In this document: positions 16,031 to 26,194 of the stretch, piece after piece
Numbering within the stretch: position 1 is the first letter of the stretch
Layout of the letters: every line of letters starts with the position of its first letter
DNA from: Dyadobacter sp. Leaf189
Lineage (GTDB): Bacteria; Bacteroidota; Bacteroidia; Cytophagales; Spirosomataceae
Assembly: GCF_001424405.1 (NCBI RefSeq)
Contig: NZ_LMPS01000006.1
Location: 248,001 to 312,000, forward strand
Length of the DNA stretch: 64,000 nt
Reading direction: 5' to 3'
The notes under the pieces: model-generated
The model's database searches: none
Seen by the model: only the letters and a program-made list of their open reading frames with translations
What the model was told of the DNA's origin: nothing
Program-made: the position numbers and the translations under genes

Positions 16031-17863
16031 CCGGCTCGTGTATACGGAAATTGATTCCGGCTGCACCCTGATTACGCCGCCTTCTGCTGTTTCCGGAAGA
16101 TCCTTTTCCCCTCCCCATTTCGCGTCAGAAGAAACCATGAGCTTCTGCCAGTTTGCCTCGCCGGGTAAAGATACCTCCTGGGCATTCTTTGAAAAATTCA
16201 GCACGGCAGTCAGATGCTGTTCCGGTGAAATCCGCTGTAAAATGATCAGCTCACGGTCTTCAAATCCTTCTACCACAACTCCTTCCCGATCGGTTTTGCG
16301 CAATGCGGGTTCCTGTTTCCGTAGTGATATAAAGGTTTTATAGTAGTTCAGCATCGTGCGGTGCGGCTCTTTGTCCAACAGCTCCCATTGCACTTTCGAC
16401 TTTTGAAATATCTCTTCACTCACCGGATCAGGCGCGTCGCCTTCTATATGGAACGCCGCGAACTCGCTTTTTCGGCCTTTTCGCACAGCCTCGGCCAGTT
16501 CAGGATCAGTGTGGCTGACAAAATATTGAAATGGATTTGTTTCACTCCATTCTTCTCCCATAAACAACAGCGGCAAATAGGGACTGATCAGCACGGCACC
16601 GGCAAGTAATTTCTGCATTTCAAAACTAACCAGCTGGCTTGTACGCTCCCCGAGCATACGGTTACCTACATGGTCGTGGTTTTGAGAAAATACGATGAAC
16701 TGCTCGCCGGGATGTCCGTCGGCTTTTACACCAAACTTCCGCTTCCGGTGATCCGAGTAGACACCGTCGTACACGTAAGCATCTTTATAAGACTTGGCAA
16801 GTGACACAATCGGCTCAAAATCTGAGTAGTACCCACTCTTCTGCTGACCGGAAGAAACCCGCAATGCGTGATGAAATTCGTCTATCCATTGCGCATCCAT
16901 TCCGTAGCCACCTTCTTCGACAGGCTTTATAAAGCGCGTATCGTTCAGGTCCATTTCCACCATCAGGTAATGCTGTTTGTTGGTGACCTGCGAAAGCTCG
17001 TTGACCCGCATCTTCATTTCTTTCAGTAAATGCAATGGACCAAAATCCCTGATCGCATGCACAGCATCCAGCCGCAATGCGTCGATATGGAAGTCGTGGA
17101 ACCACATCAATGCATTCTCGATAAAATACTGCCGCACGGCATCGCTCCATGCATCATCTACATTGACCGCGTCGCCCCAGGGCGTGTGGTACTTGTCTGT
17201 AAAATAATGGCCGAACTTGCCAAATACATTCCCTTCCGGGCCCAGGTGGTTATAAACCATGTCCAGCACTACAGCTATTCCTTTCGCGTGACACGCATTG
17301 ACAAACTCCTGCATCGCCCGCGGACCGCCGTAAGAATCCTGTACCGAATAAGGGAACACACCATCATAACCCCAGTTCCGACCGCCGGCAAACTGAGATA
17401 CCGGCATAATTTCAATCGCATTAACGCCCAGTTCCACCAGGTGATCTAGCTTGCTTTCTATTGCCTGCAAGGTACCTTCCGGCGTGAATGTACCGATATG
17501 GACTTCGTAAATAATATAGTCTGAAAGCGCAGGATTAGCCCATTGCTGGTCTGTCCATTGAAAACTCTTGATATCAACCGCCTGAGACGGCCCGTGAACA
17601 CCTTTGGGCTGGTACACTGACGCAGGATCAGGAAGCGGCTCTTCATCTCCCAACACAATCTGATACAGATCATCGGGTTTAATATCCTCCGTTTTCAGGG
17701 TCCAGTAACCGTATTCAGCTTTTTCAAGCGGCAATGTTTTGTTCTGATTGACCAGCAGGATACCAGCTTCCTCCGCGAGCGGCGCCCAGATGAGCACTTC
17801 CGCTTCTCCAAATTCATTAAATCTTATACCCGGTACTGCGGGCAATGTCTCACTAAAGCTCAT
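16025..17863 (-). CDS. treZ: Malto-oligosyltrehalose trehalohydrolase (first copy)
   Basis: 612 residues. An N-terminal beta-sandwich is followed by a GH13 barrel with IIYEVHIGTFTPEGT, RNWGYDGVFPYSV and VYNHLGPEGN. The nucleophilic Asp is in LRLDAVHAI, the acid Glu in VEMDLND, and the third Asp in QNHDHVGNR. TreZ releases trehalose from the end of maltooligosyltrehalose made by TreY. Its ATG overlaps the glgX stop as ATGA (17860-17863), so the two are probably translationally coupled. treY is not in the window. A second treZ lies at 55855-57711. Confidence 0.92.
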   Translation of the reverse strand: MSFSETLPAVPGIRFNEFGEAEVLIWAPLAEEAGILLVNQNKTLPLEKAEYGYWTLKTEDIKPDDLYQIVLGDEEPLPDPASVYQPKGVHGPSQAVDIKSFQWTDQQWANPALSDYIIYEVHIGTFTPEGTLQAIESKLDHLVELGVNAIEIMPVSQFAGGRNWGYDGVFPYSVQDSYGGPRAMQEFVNACHAKGIAVVLDMVYNHLGPEGNVFGKFGHYFTDKYHTPWGDAVNVDDAWSDAVRQYFIENALMWFHDFHIDALRLDAVHAIRDFGPLHLLKEMKMRVNELSQVTNKQHYLMVEMDLNDTRFIKPVEEGGYGMDAQWIDEFHHALRVSSGQQKSGYYSDFEPIVSLAKSYKDAYVYDGVYSDHRKRKFGVKADGHPGEQFIVFSQNHDHVGNRMLGERTSQLVSFEMQKLLAGAVLISPYLPLLFMGEEWSETNPFQYFVSHTDPELAEAVRKGRKSEFAAFHIEGDAPDPVSEEIFQKSKVQWELLDKEPHRTMLNYYKTFISLRKQEPALRKTDREGVVVEGFEDRELIILQRISPEQHLTAVLNFSKNAQEVSLPGEANWQKLMVSSDAKWGGEKDLPETAEGGVIRVQPESISVYTSRL

Positions 17864-20040
17864 AGTTTTTGCTCTTCCAATGCGTGTTTAAAAACAACTA
17901 TCGATCTGCTGTCAACTGTAATGGTGGTGTCCGGCGCAATGATCTGCCCGTCTTCCGTTACGCAGCATTCGCTTGTATCGATCACTTTCCTCCATTCGGT
18001 TCCGTATTTTTCGGGAGGTAACTTGTATTCCACAGGCTCATAATGCGCATTGAAGATCATATAAAAGCTATCATCGTAGATCGGCTCGCCTTTCGGGTTC
18101 ATGTGGCGAATCCCTTTTCCATTCAAGAACACGCCCAGTGATTTTGCATAATCATGATTCCAGTTTTCATCCGGCATCTCTTGCCCGTCTGGCAAAAACC
18201 ACGCAATATCTTCCAGACCTATCCCTTTGATCGGCATTCCGCGGAACCAGTGGCGGCGGCGGAATGTGGCGTGGGCTTTACAGAATTTGATCAGCTTTTG
18301 GGTAAACCCAAGTAGTTGCTGATCCGCCTGGTCCCAGTTCAGCCACGATATTTCATTATCCTGACAGTATGCATTGTTATTTCCCTGCTGCGTTCTGCCC
18401 CATTCATCGCCCGCTACCAGCATAGGTACGCCCTGTGAAAGGAAAAGTGTGGTCAGGAAATTGCGTTTTTGCTTGTTCCGGAGCTTCACTACCTCATCGT
18501 TTTCCGTCGGCCCTTCTTCACCGCAATTCCACGAGCGGTTATGACTTTCTCCATCATTGTTATTTTCGCCGTTTTCATCATTACGCTTGTCATTATACGA
18601 GACAAGATCATTCAGCGTAAAACCGTCGTGTGCGGTGATGAAGTTGATGCTAGCAGTAGGATGCCGGTCTTCTCCTTTATACAAATCCGAACTTCCGGTA
18701 AACCGCTCCGCGAACTCGGCCAGCATACTGTCTGCCCCGCGCCAGTAGTCGCGCATACAATCGCGGTACCGCCCGTTCCATTCAGCCCAGCCGATCGGAA
18801 ACTTACCTACCTGGTAGCCGTCGTGGCCGATATCCCAGGGTTCGGCGATCAGTTTCACCTGTGAAATAATAGGGTCCTGGTGAATGATATCAAAGAATGC
18901 ACTCAGCCTGTCTACCTCATGGAGCTCCCTGGCGAGCGTTGAAGCCAGGTCAAAGCGGAACCCGTCGACGTGCATCTCCGTGATCCAGTAGCGCAAACTA
19001 TCCATGATCAGTCTGAGTACATTTGGCAGCCTGGCATTCAGCGTATTGCCTGTACCGGTATAATCCATATAATAGCGGCCGTCCATTAAACGGTAATACG
19101 CCATATTATCAATTCCGCGGAAAGAAATGGTCGGTCCCATCTGGTTTCCTTCGCCAGTATGGTTATACACGACATCAAGGATAACCTCAATGCCGGCTTT
19201 GTGCATTTCCTTCACCATGTTTTTAAACTCAATTACCTGCTGACCGTGCGTACCTGAGCTGCTGTAACGCACATCCGGAGCAAAAAAGCCGATGGAATTG
19301 TAGCCCCAGTAATTGGTCAGCCCGCGTTCTTTTAAATGGCGGTCAGATATAAAATGGTGCACGGGCATCAGCTCAATGGCAGTAACACCCAGCTTTTTCA
19401 GATAGCTGATCGATGCGTGGTGTGCAAGTCCTGCGTATGTACCCCTGATCTCTTCCGGAATGTCCGGGTGAAGATTGGTGAAGCCTTTTACGTGGGCTTC
19501 ATATATAATGGTATCGTGATAAGGGATCTCGGGTGCTTTTACATTTTCCCAGTCAAACAGATGATCTACAACCACCGACTTAGGCACATAAGGCGCGCTG
19601 TCCGAATCACTAAAACTCAGATCTTCATCAGGGTGACCGATCTCGTAACCGAAAAGTGAATCGTGCCACTGGATCGTGCCGGAAATGGATTTTGCGTAAG
19701 GATCGATCAGTAACTTATTGGGATTGAAGCGCAAACCTACCGTTGGCTCATATGGTCCGTGTACCCGGTAGCCGTAAAGCTGTCCGGGTTTAAGGCCTGG
19801 AACGTATACGTGCCACACGTAATGTGAAACTTCCCTGATCTGGATTTTGACATTCTCGGTAATACTCTCTTCACTATCAAACAGACAAAGCTCCACGCCT
19901 GTCGCATGCTCTGAGTAAAGCGCAAAGTTCACCCCTTTTCCGTCCCACGTAGCCCCGAGCGGATAAGGCTCTCCGGGGTATACTACTATATTGTCTAACT
20001 TCGATTGATCTACAACTTTCTTGTTGGCAATTTTTTTCAT
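17860..20040 (-). CDS. glgX: Glycogen debranching enzyme GlgX
   Basis: 726 residues. A CBM48-like N-terminal domain (PLGATWDGKGVNFALYSEHA) precedes a GH13 barrel with ELMPVHHF, NYWGYNSIGFFAPDVRY and VVYNHTGEGN; the nucleophilic Asp is in FRFDLAS, the acid Glu in IAEPWD and the third Asp in TAHDGFTLND. It cleaves alpha-1,6 branches of glycogen or maltodextrins in the cytoplasm. First gene of the glgX-treZ pair, so debranching and trehalose release are linked. The 191-base gap upstream carries no clear promoter motif that I can see. Confidence 0.93.
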   Translation of the reverse strand: MKKIANKKVVDQSKLDNIVVYPGEPYPLGATWDGKGVNFALYSEHATGVELCLFDSEESITENVKIQIREVSHYVWHVYVPGLKPGQLYGYRVHGPYEPTVGLRFNPNKLLIDPYAKSISGTIQWHDSLFGYEIGHPDEDLSFSDSDSAPYVPKSVVVDHLFDWENVKAPEIPYHDTIIYEAHVKGFTNLHPDIPEEIRGTYAGLAHHASISYLKKLGVTAIELMPVHHFISDRHLKERGLTNYWGYNSIGFFAPDVRYSSSGTHGQQVIEFKNMVKEMHKAGIEVILDVVYNHTGEGNQMGPTISFRGIDNMAYYRLMDGRYYMDYTGTGNTLNARLPNVLRLIMDSLRYWITEMHVDGFRFDLASTLARELHEVDRLSAFFDIIHQDPIISQVKLIAEPWDIGHDGYQVGKFPIGWAEWNGRYRDCMRDYWRGADSMLAEFAERFTGSSDLYKGEDRHPTASINFITAHDGFTLNDLVSYNDKRNDENGENNNDGESHNRSWNCGEEGPTENDEVVKLRNKQKRNFLTTLFLSQGVPMLVAGDEWGRTQQGNNNAYCQDNEISWLNWDQADQQLLGFTQKLIKFCKAHATFRRRHWFRGMPIKGIGLEDIAWFLPDGQEMPDENWNHDYAKSLGVFLNGKGIRHMNPKGEPIYDDSFYMIFNAHYEPVEYKLPPEKYGTEWRKVIDTSECCVTEDGQIIAPDTTITVDSRSIVVFKHALEEQKL

Positions 20041-20231
20041 ATATGCTGATTTTTTTTCTGCGATGATTTGAGGATTGGCAGCTTAATGTGCCTTTTAGCT
20101 GTGGAAAACAGCATTTTGTTGCCCGACTGAGCTGTTAGTACGCAATTTGCTATAAAATTATGCCACGCGAGAACCGTGGGGCTCGGGAGATTTTTCCCCA
20201 GCATCATACCCGACACGCAAACTGAATTGAT

Positions 20232-20486
20232 ATGACACAAGAAGAACTCCTGAGACTGGCCGCATTCCTGGAACAAACAGCAGAGACCAATGAAGATACG
20301 GAATTTGATTCTTCACAGGATTATCTGGTGGAAGAGCTGATCAGGCTTGTGAAGGAAAAAGGCAAAACGTCTATTGTTGAGGATTTTGAAACACCGTACG
20401 TTCACCCGATGATTACGGTGCAAAAATGGGTGGAAGAGTTGAAATTGCTGGTTGCGCAAACACTTGGGGAGCAAACCGCTTCATAA
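20232..20486 (+). CDS. Hypothetical acidic protein
   Basis: 84 residues, acidic, mostly predicted helical: MTQEELLRLAAFLEQTAETN, then a VEELIRLVKEKG helix and a C-terminal WVEELKLLVAQTL helix. No signal peptide or metal motif. Unrecognised. It sits between glgX and the first histidine kinase and has its own ATG. Confidence 0.6.
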   Translation: MTQEELLRLAAFLEQTAETNEDTEFDSSQDYLVEELIRLVKEKGKTSIVEDFETPYVHPMITVQKWVEELKLLVAQTLGEQTAS

Positions 20487-20588
20487 TGTTGTCAAAAATG
20501 GCTTATTTGCGCAGATAGGGCATTTAGGTATGATTTTTGTAAACCAAAAGTCACACGCGCGCTCCTTTTTGTTCCTTTACCCTTTACT

Positions 20589-22184
20589 ATGATCCTGATT
20601 GTCGACGACAGGCCGGAAAACATTCTACCTCTAAAGAAAATCCTGGAATTACATGATTTTAAAACAGACTCGGCTGAGTCTGGTGAGGAGGCTTTGAAGA
20701 AGGTGCTCAACAACAATTATTCCGTGATTATCATGGATGTTCAAATGCCCGGCATGGACGGATTTGAAGTCGCCGAGGCTATCTCCGGATTTGGGCGGGC
20801 CAAAGACACCCCCATTATTTTCCTCTCCGCAGTAAATACCGAAAAGCGTTTTATCACACGAGGCTATGCGTCGGGCGGGATCGATTATCTCACAAAGCCT
20901 GTCGATCCTGACATTCTTTTGCTGAAGGTAAAAACGTTTGTGCGCCTTTATGAGCAACAGCAGGAGCTGAAAGCGATTCAGGAATCGCTGAGACAGGAAA
21001 TTGACATTCGTAAAAACGCCCAGGATGAGCTCGCTTCCCGCATGCAGGAGCTGCGTTTTATCCTCGAATCATTACCGCAGATTGCATTCACCGTTAAAAC
21101 GGACGGAAAGATCGAGTATGTGAACGAACACTGGTTTCAGTATTCGGAAGATGCAGCGGTGTTCCCCGAAACGCATCCGGAAGATGAGTTTTGGGAGAGA
21201 TGGGAAGAATGCTTCCGCAACGGACAGGAATTTTCAACAGAAGCGCGGCTCAAACAGCTTGGGACTACCGACTATAGATATTTCCTGTTAAAGATCATCC
21301 CGGTTTACCAGGGTACCGGCATCGTGCGCTGGGTTGGTTCATTTACAGATATCCACCAGCAAAAAATGGCCAACGAACTGCTGGAACATAAGGTTGAGCT
21401 GAGGACGAAGGAGCTGATGGACAAGAACACAGAGCTGGAAACCACCAACCACGAATTGCAGCAGTTTGCCTGGGTAGTATCCCATGATCTGAAGGAGCCA
21501 CTCAGGAAGATACAGACATTCAGTCATCTGATCAAAGATAAATACCTGAACGACAATGCAGAGGCGACCTCTTACCTCAACCGGTCGATCAACTCTTCGG
21601 CAAGAATGTCGCGCCTGATCAGCGACTTGCTTGATTATTCCAGGCTTTCTGTCAAAGCAAATTTCCTACTTACCGATCTGAATATGCTCATCAGCGATCT
21701 GCTGTCGGACTTTGACGAAATTATTTTGCAAAAGAATGCAGAGATCTCCATTGGCAAGCTGCCGCTGATCGATACTATTCCAAGCCAGATCAGGCAGGTA
21801 TTCCAGAACCTGATCAGTAATGCATTGAAATTCTCCAAACCCGACGTGCCGCCGCGCATTACCATCACCGCCGAGCTCATTGAACATAAAGATGTGCATT
21901 CCGAACCTTCCCCTGCTGGTGGTTTTTGCAGGATCGTAATCGCCGACAATGGAATAGGATTTGACGAGAAATTCCTTGACCGGATTTTTGTCATTTTTCA
22001 GCGGCTCAATAACCTCAACAGCTACGAAGGCACGGGTATAGGGCTCGCTATTGCCAAAAAGATCATGGACAAACACAATGGGCTGATATCCGCCCAGAGC
22101 ACACAAAACGAAGGTGCCAGGTTTATTCTGGTATTGCCCGCTGTCCAGCAAACATCACAGGAAACAACCCTTGAAAACAAGTAA
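20589..22184 (+). CDS. Receiver-PAS-histidine kinase hybrid
   Basis: 531 residues in the order: receiver domain (about 1-120, ILIVDDRPENIL and IIMDVQMPGMDG with the phospho-Asp), a coiled coil (about 120-155), a PAS domain (about 155-265, ESLPQIAFTVKTDGKIEYVNE), a second coiled coil, then HisKA with His299 in VSHDLKEPLRK, N box QVFQNLISNALKFS, and the ATP-lid motifs DNGIGFDE and EGTGIGLAIAKK. No transmembrane segment, so it is cytoplasmic. It precedes the larger kinase by eight bases and likely belongs to the same operon. Confidence 0.88.
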   Translation: MILIVDDRPENILPLKKILELHDFKTDSAESGEEALKKVLNNNYSVIIMDVQMPGMDGFEVAEAISGFGRAKDTPIIFLSAVNTEKRFITRGYASGGIDYLTKPVDPDILLLKVKTFVRLYEQQQELKAIQESLRQEIDIRKNAQDELASRMQELRFILESLPQIAFTVKTDGKIEYVNEHWFQYSEDAAVFPETHPEDEFWERWEECFRNGQEFSTEARLKQLGTTDYRYFLLKIIPVYQGTGIVRWVGSFTDIHQQKMANELLEHKVELRTKELMDKNTELETTNHELQQFAWVVSHDLKEPLRKIQTFSHLIKDKYLNDNAEATSYLNRSINSSARMSRLISDLLDYSRLSVKANFLLTDLNMLISDLLSDFDEIILQKNAEISIGKLPLIDTIPSQIRQVFQNLISNALKFSKPDVPPRITITAELIEHKDVHSEPSPAGGFCRIVIADNGIGFDEKFLDRIFVIFQRLNNLNSYEGTGIGLAIAKKIMDKHNGLISAQSTQNEGARFILVLPAVQQTSQETTLENK

Positions 22185-22192
22185 ACGCATTT

Positions 22193-25100
22193 ATGAGAAA
22201 AACTTCTAACTCTATTATCCAGCAGCTTCAGATCGTATTTTCATTTTCAACCCTGCTGCTGATTTTCAGTTTGCTGGCGTCGTATTACAGTACCCAGAAG
22301 CTGATCAACAATTCAGAGCTGGTTAATCACACCAATGAAGTACTGCTGGAAGCGGAGGCGATCATTTCGCACATGAAGGATGCGGAAACAGGGCAGCGCG
22401 GTTTCCTGGTGACACTTGACCCGACTTTCCTGGAACCTTATAATGGGGCTTATGAAAAAACCACCCGCAGCTACAACCGCCTGTCGGAACTCACCCTTGA
22501 CAATCCTGCCCAGCAAAAATACCTGCGTGAAGTAAAGGCGCTTTATGAAGCGAAATTCGGGCAAATGCAGAATATCATAGATATGACGCGCAAGAATCCC
22601 GGTTTTGCCGTGGATACCGAGGCGCGGCTGCGTGAAATGCTGCGGGGCAAGAAAGTAATGGACGATCTGAGATTTGCAACCGAGCATATCAAAGACGAAG
22701 AAAAAGCGATACTGACCGACCGCCTCGAACAACAACAGATTTACATTAAGTACACTCCTATCCTGCTGATCATTGCCGCGCTCATTTCTATTATGATCAC
22801 GGTATTTGCATACTTCCGTATCAAAAATGATATGGACAAACGCATTGCCCTGCAGGAGCTTGAAAACAGGAAATACGCGGAGACGGAGAGGCGGATCAGG
22901 TACATTGAGGAGGTTACCCAGCAGGTTTCAGACGGTGACTACACTGTGCGCAGCACCGACGAATCCGAAGACGAGATTGGCCGCATCTCTGTGGCGCTCA
23001 ATAATATGACCAGTTCTCTGGAACAAACATTTAATGACCTGAACAGCAGAAACTGGCTGCAAACGGGATCTGTAAAGATCAGCGATGCGATACGGGGCGA
23101 GCGGATCCTTAAAAAGTTGACCGCCAATTTGCTGAACACCCTTGCAGACTATTCGGGGGCTAGTTTGGGTACCATTTACATTATCGACAATGACTGGAAT
23201 TACCGGTTGACAGGCACCTATGCTGTTAAAAGCGCGCCGGAAATGGTTACTCCGGGCGAAGGGTTGGCCGGACAGGTGATTGAAAGTAAAAAGCCGATGT
23301 TCGTCAACGACGTGCCCGCCAATTACCTGCGCGTTACATCTTCCCTCGGCGATGTGAGTCCCGCAGCTGTTGTGATCCTGCCGCTTTCCTATGCGTATGA
23401 ATGCATTGGCGTGATCGAGCTCGCATTTCTGAAAAATCCGGACGAGCTGCAGATACAGTTCCTGGAAAACAACCTGGAAGCGATTGGCACGAGCGTGAAT
23501 TCTGCTTTGGATTACCTGAAACTGCAGAACTTCCTTGAAGAAACGCAGGCGCAGGCGGAAGAACTGCAAACGCAACACAATGAACTCGAAAACCTGAATG
23601 CGGAACTGGAAGCGCAGTCGCAGAAATTGCAGGCTTCGGAAGAGGAGCTCCGCGTGCAGCAGGAAGAACTGCAGCAGACCAATGAGGAACTCGAAGAGCG
23701 GAGCGGATTGCTGGAAGAGAAAAATATAGAGATCGTCAAAAAAGCGGAAGAGCTTGAACTGACTACGAGGTATAAATCAGAGTTTCTGGCGAATATGTCG
23801 CACGAACTGCGCACGCCACTCAACTCCATCCTGCTACTAAGCAGGCTGTTATCTGAAAACGATGACAAGAACCTGACCGACGAGCAGATCGAGTATGCTA
23901 CCGTGATCCAATCTTCGGGCAATGGATTGCTGGGGCTGATCGACGAGATCCTGGACCTTTCTAAAATTGAGGCCGGCAAAATGGAGCTGGATTATGTGAA
24001 TGTGTCTATCAAGGAAATCTCCGATGACCTGAAAGGTATGTTCGCTCCCGTGGCTCGCGAAAAGGGACTTGACTTTACCGTTAACATTGGCCAGGGAGTT
24101 CCGGTGGTGATTGAAACGGATAAGATGCGATTGGAACAGATCCTGAAAAACCTGATCTCCAATGCGCTGAAATTTACTGCAAAAGGCTACGTCGAAGTTC
24201 AGATCAGGCTGCATGAAGGCAATGACAATATGTTGAGCTTTAAGGTAAAAGATACCGGTATCGGGGTTGCGCCTGAGAAGCAGAAGCACATTTTTGAAGC
24301 ATTTCAGCAAGCTGACGGTTCAACCAAACGGAAATACGGAGGTACCGGACTCGGACTTTCGATCAGCCGCGAGCTGGTGAAACTGCTCGGCGGCGAGATT
24401 GCGCTTACCAGCATTGAAAATCAGGGAAGCGAGTTTACGGTCATTATCCCGATAGCTGCCGTTTATGCCGTTCAGGAGAAAGAAGATGATTTCTTCAAAA
24501 CCGTGAAAGAAGAGACACTTCCTGTAAAGGCTGTACCTGAAACAGACCACCGGTTTGTGAGCACGATCATTCCCGAAAGCATTTCCGATGACCGGAATAC
24601 GGTCCAATCCGGCGATAAAACGATCCTGATCGTTGAAGACGATACATTCTTTGCCAAATCGCTGCTCGACTATACCCGTCGCCATGGTTATAAAGGGATT
24701 GTTTCAGTGAGAGGTGACGAAGGCTTGCAACTTGCCAAAACCTTCAAGCCGATCGGTATCCTGCTGGATATTCAGCTGCCGATAATCAGCGGCTGGGATG
24801 TAATGGACCAGCTGAAAAGCGACCCTGAAACGCGGCACATTCCGGTGCACATCATGTCGTCGCACAGAATGAAAAACGAGAGCCTGATGAAGGGAGCTAT
24901 CGATTTCATCGATAAACCAATGGCGATCGACAAGTTGCAGGAGGTGTTCAAAAAGATAGAATATGTGATCAGCAAAAAATCCAAAAAAGTGCTGATCCTG
25001 GAAGATAACTCCATGCACGCCAAGGCGCTGGCTTATTTCCTTGGTACATTTGATATCAACTCGGAACTGAAAAGCGACTTGTCGGAAGGTATCTCTGCAT

Positions 25101-25795
25101 TGAAAAACAATGAGGCCGATTGCGTGATCCTTGATATGGGAATCCCCGATAAGAAAGCTTATGACGCACTGGAAGAGGCGAAGAAAAACCCCGGACTGGA
25201 AAATATTCCAATTATCATTTTTACCGGAAAGAGCCTTTCCATGTCCGAAGAACTGCGTATTAAACAGTATGCGGACTCCATTATCGTGAAAACGGCGCAT
25301 TCGTACCAGCGCATGCTCGATGAAGTTTCATTGTTCCTGCATGTGGTGGAAGAAAATAAAAAGTCAACACAGCGCGGCTCAGACCAGAAAAAGCTGGGTG
25401 GACTGAGTGAAATACTGAGCAATAAAACAGTGCTGATTGCCGACGATGATGTGCGTAACATCTTCTCGCTTTCCAAATCGCTGGAAAATTATAAAATGAA
25501 TGTGGTCACTGCCCTTGACGGCAAGGAAGCATTGGCGAAGCTGGAAGACAATCCCGAAATTGACGTAGTGTTGCTGGATATGATGATGCCGCAAATGGAC
25601 GGGTACGAAACGGCGCGCCGCATTCGTGAAAATCCTAAGTGGCGCAACCTTCCTGTAATTGCGGTAACTGCAAAAGCGATGACCGGTGACAGGGAAAAAT
25701 GCATCAATGCCGGCGCATCTGACTATATCACCAAGCCGGTAGATATCGATCAGCTGATGTCGCTACTGCGGGTGTGGCTTTATGAGAAGTTTTGA
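22193..25795 (+). CDS. CHASE3-HAMP-GAF hybrid histidine kinase with three receivers
   Basis: 1200 residues. Membrane helices at about 12-32 and 186-206 flank a CHASE3 sensor (AEAIISHMKDAETGQRGFL). HAMP, a GAF domain (about 300-440), a long coiled coil (about 445-530), HisKA with His537 (FLANMSHELRTPLNSI) and a HATPase (DTGIGVAPEK, GTGLGLSISREL) follow. Three receivers then occur at about 805-920 (ILIVEDDTFFAK), 930-1045 (VLILEDNSMHAK) and 1080-1198 (VLIADDDVRNIF). It is an inner-membrane sensor of unknown signal at the head of a receiver-CheR-CheB set. Confidence 0.9.
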   Translation: MRKTSNSIIQQLQIVFSFSTLLLIFSLLASYYSTQKLINNSELVNHTNEVLLEAEAIISHMKDAETGQRGFLVTLDPTFLEPYNGAYEKTTRSYNRLSELTLDNPAQQKYLREVKALYEAKFGQMQNIIDMTRKNPGFAVDTEARLREMLRGKKVMDDLRFATEHIKDEEKAILTDRLEQQQIYIKYTPILLIIAALISIMITVFAYFRIKNDMDKRIALQELENRKYAETERRIRYIEEVTQQVSDGDYTVRSTDESEDEIGRISVALNNMTSSLEQTFNDLNSRNWLQTGSVKISDAIRGERILKKLTANLLNTLADYSGASLGTIYIIDNDWNYRLTGTYAVKSAPEMVTPGEGLAGQVIESKKPMFVNDVPANYLRVTSSLGDVSPAAVVILPLSYAYECIGVIELAFLKNPDELQIQFLENNLEAIGTSVNSALDYLKLQNFLEETQAQAEELQTQHNELENLNAELEAQSQKLQASEEELRVQQEELQQTNEELEERSGLLEEKNIEIVKKAEELELTTRYKSEFLANMSHELRTPLNSILLLSRLLSENDDKNLTDEQIEYATVIQSSGNGLLGLIDEILDLSKIEAGKMELDYVNVSIKEISDDLKGMFAPVAREKGLDFTVNIGQGVPVVIETDKMRLEQILKNLISNALKFTAKGYVEVQIRLHEGNDNMLSFKVKDTGIGVAPEKQKHIFEAFQQADGSTKRKYGGTGLGLSISRELVKLLGGEIALTSIENQGSEFTVIIPIAAVYAVQEKEDDFFKTVKEETLPVKAVPETDHRFVSTIIPESISDDRNTVQSGDKTILIVEDDTFFAKSLLDYTRRHGYKGIVSVRGDEGLQLAKTFKPIGILLDIQLPIISGWDVMDQLKSDPETRHIPVHIMSSHRMKNESLMKGAIDFIDKPMAIDKLQEVFKKIEYVISKKSKKVLILEDNSMHAKALAYFLGTFDINSELKSDLSEGISALKNNEADCVILDMGIPDKKAYDALEEAKKNPGLENIPIIIFTGKSLSMSEELRIKQYADSIIVKTAHSYQRMLDEVSLFLHVVEENKKSTQRGSDQKKLGGLSEILSNKTVLIADDDVRNIFSLSKSLENYKMNVVTALDGKEALAKLEDNPEIDVVLLDMMMPQMDGYETARRIRENPKWRNLPVIAVTAKAMTGDREKCINAGASDYITKPVDIDQLMSLLRVWLYEKF

Positions 25796-25831
25796 ATGAC
25801 CCAGTGACCTAATATCCTAATGACCTCCACA

Positions 25832-26194
25832 ATGAAAAAACGGATTTTGATAATTGATGATGATGCGCGGAATATTTTTGCTTTGAAGGCGACTTTGAAG
25901 GCAAAAGGATTTGATTGCGTATCGAGTAGCGGGGCGCCGGAGGCTTTGGAACTGCTGAAAACCGGCGAGGTTGTGAATGCAGTTCTGATTGATATGATGA
26001 TGCCGGAAATGGATGGGTATGAGGCGATTCCACTGATCAAGCGCATTGAGCAGCGGAAAAATACCCCTGTAATAGCGGTTACTGCGCAGGCTATGGTGGG
26101 TGATCGGGAAAAATGCCTGCAAGCAGGTGCCGACGCCTATATTTCCAAGCCGATTGATGTAGATAAATTACTGGTGCTGCTGGAAGATATTTAA
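25832..26194 (+). CDS. Single-domain response regulator
   Basis: 120 residues from ATG 25832; an in-frame ATG at 25820 would add four residues. The whole protein is a receiver: IDDDARNIF acidic pocket, phospho-Asp in AVLIDMMMPEMDGYEA, and the conserved Lys in YISKPIDVD. It resembles the third receiver of the large kinase upstream (same DDxRNIF and MMMPxMDGYE patterns), so it may have arisen from it. No output domain, so it probably relays or sinks phosphate. Confidence 0.85.
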   Translation: MKKRILIIDDDARNIFALKATLKAKGFDCVSSSGAPEALELLKTGEVVNAVLIDMMMPEMDGYEAIPLIKRIEQRKNTPVIAVTAQAMVGDREKCLQAGADAYISKPIDVDKLLVLLEDI

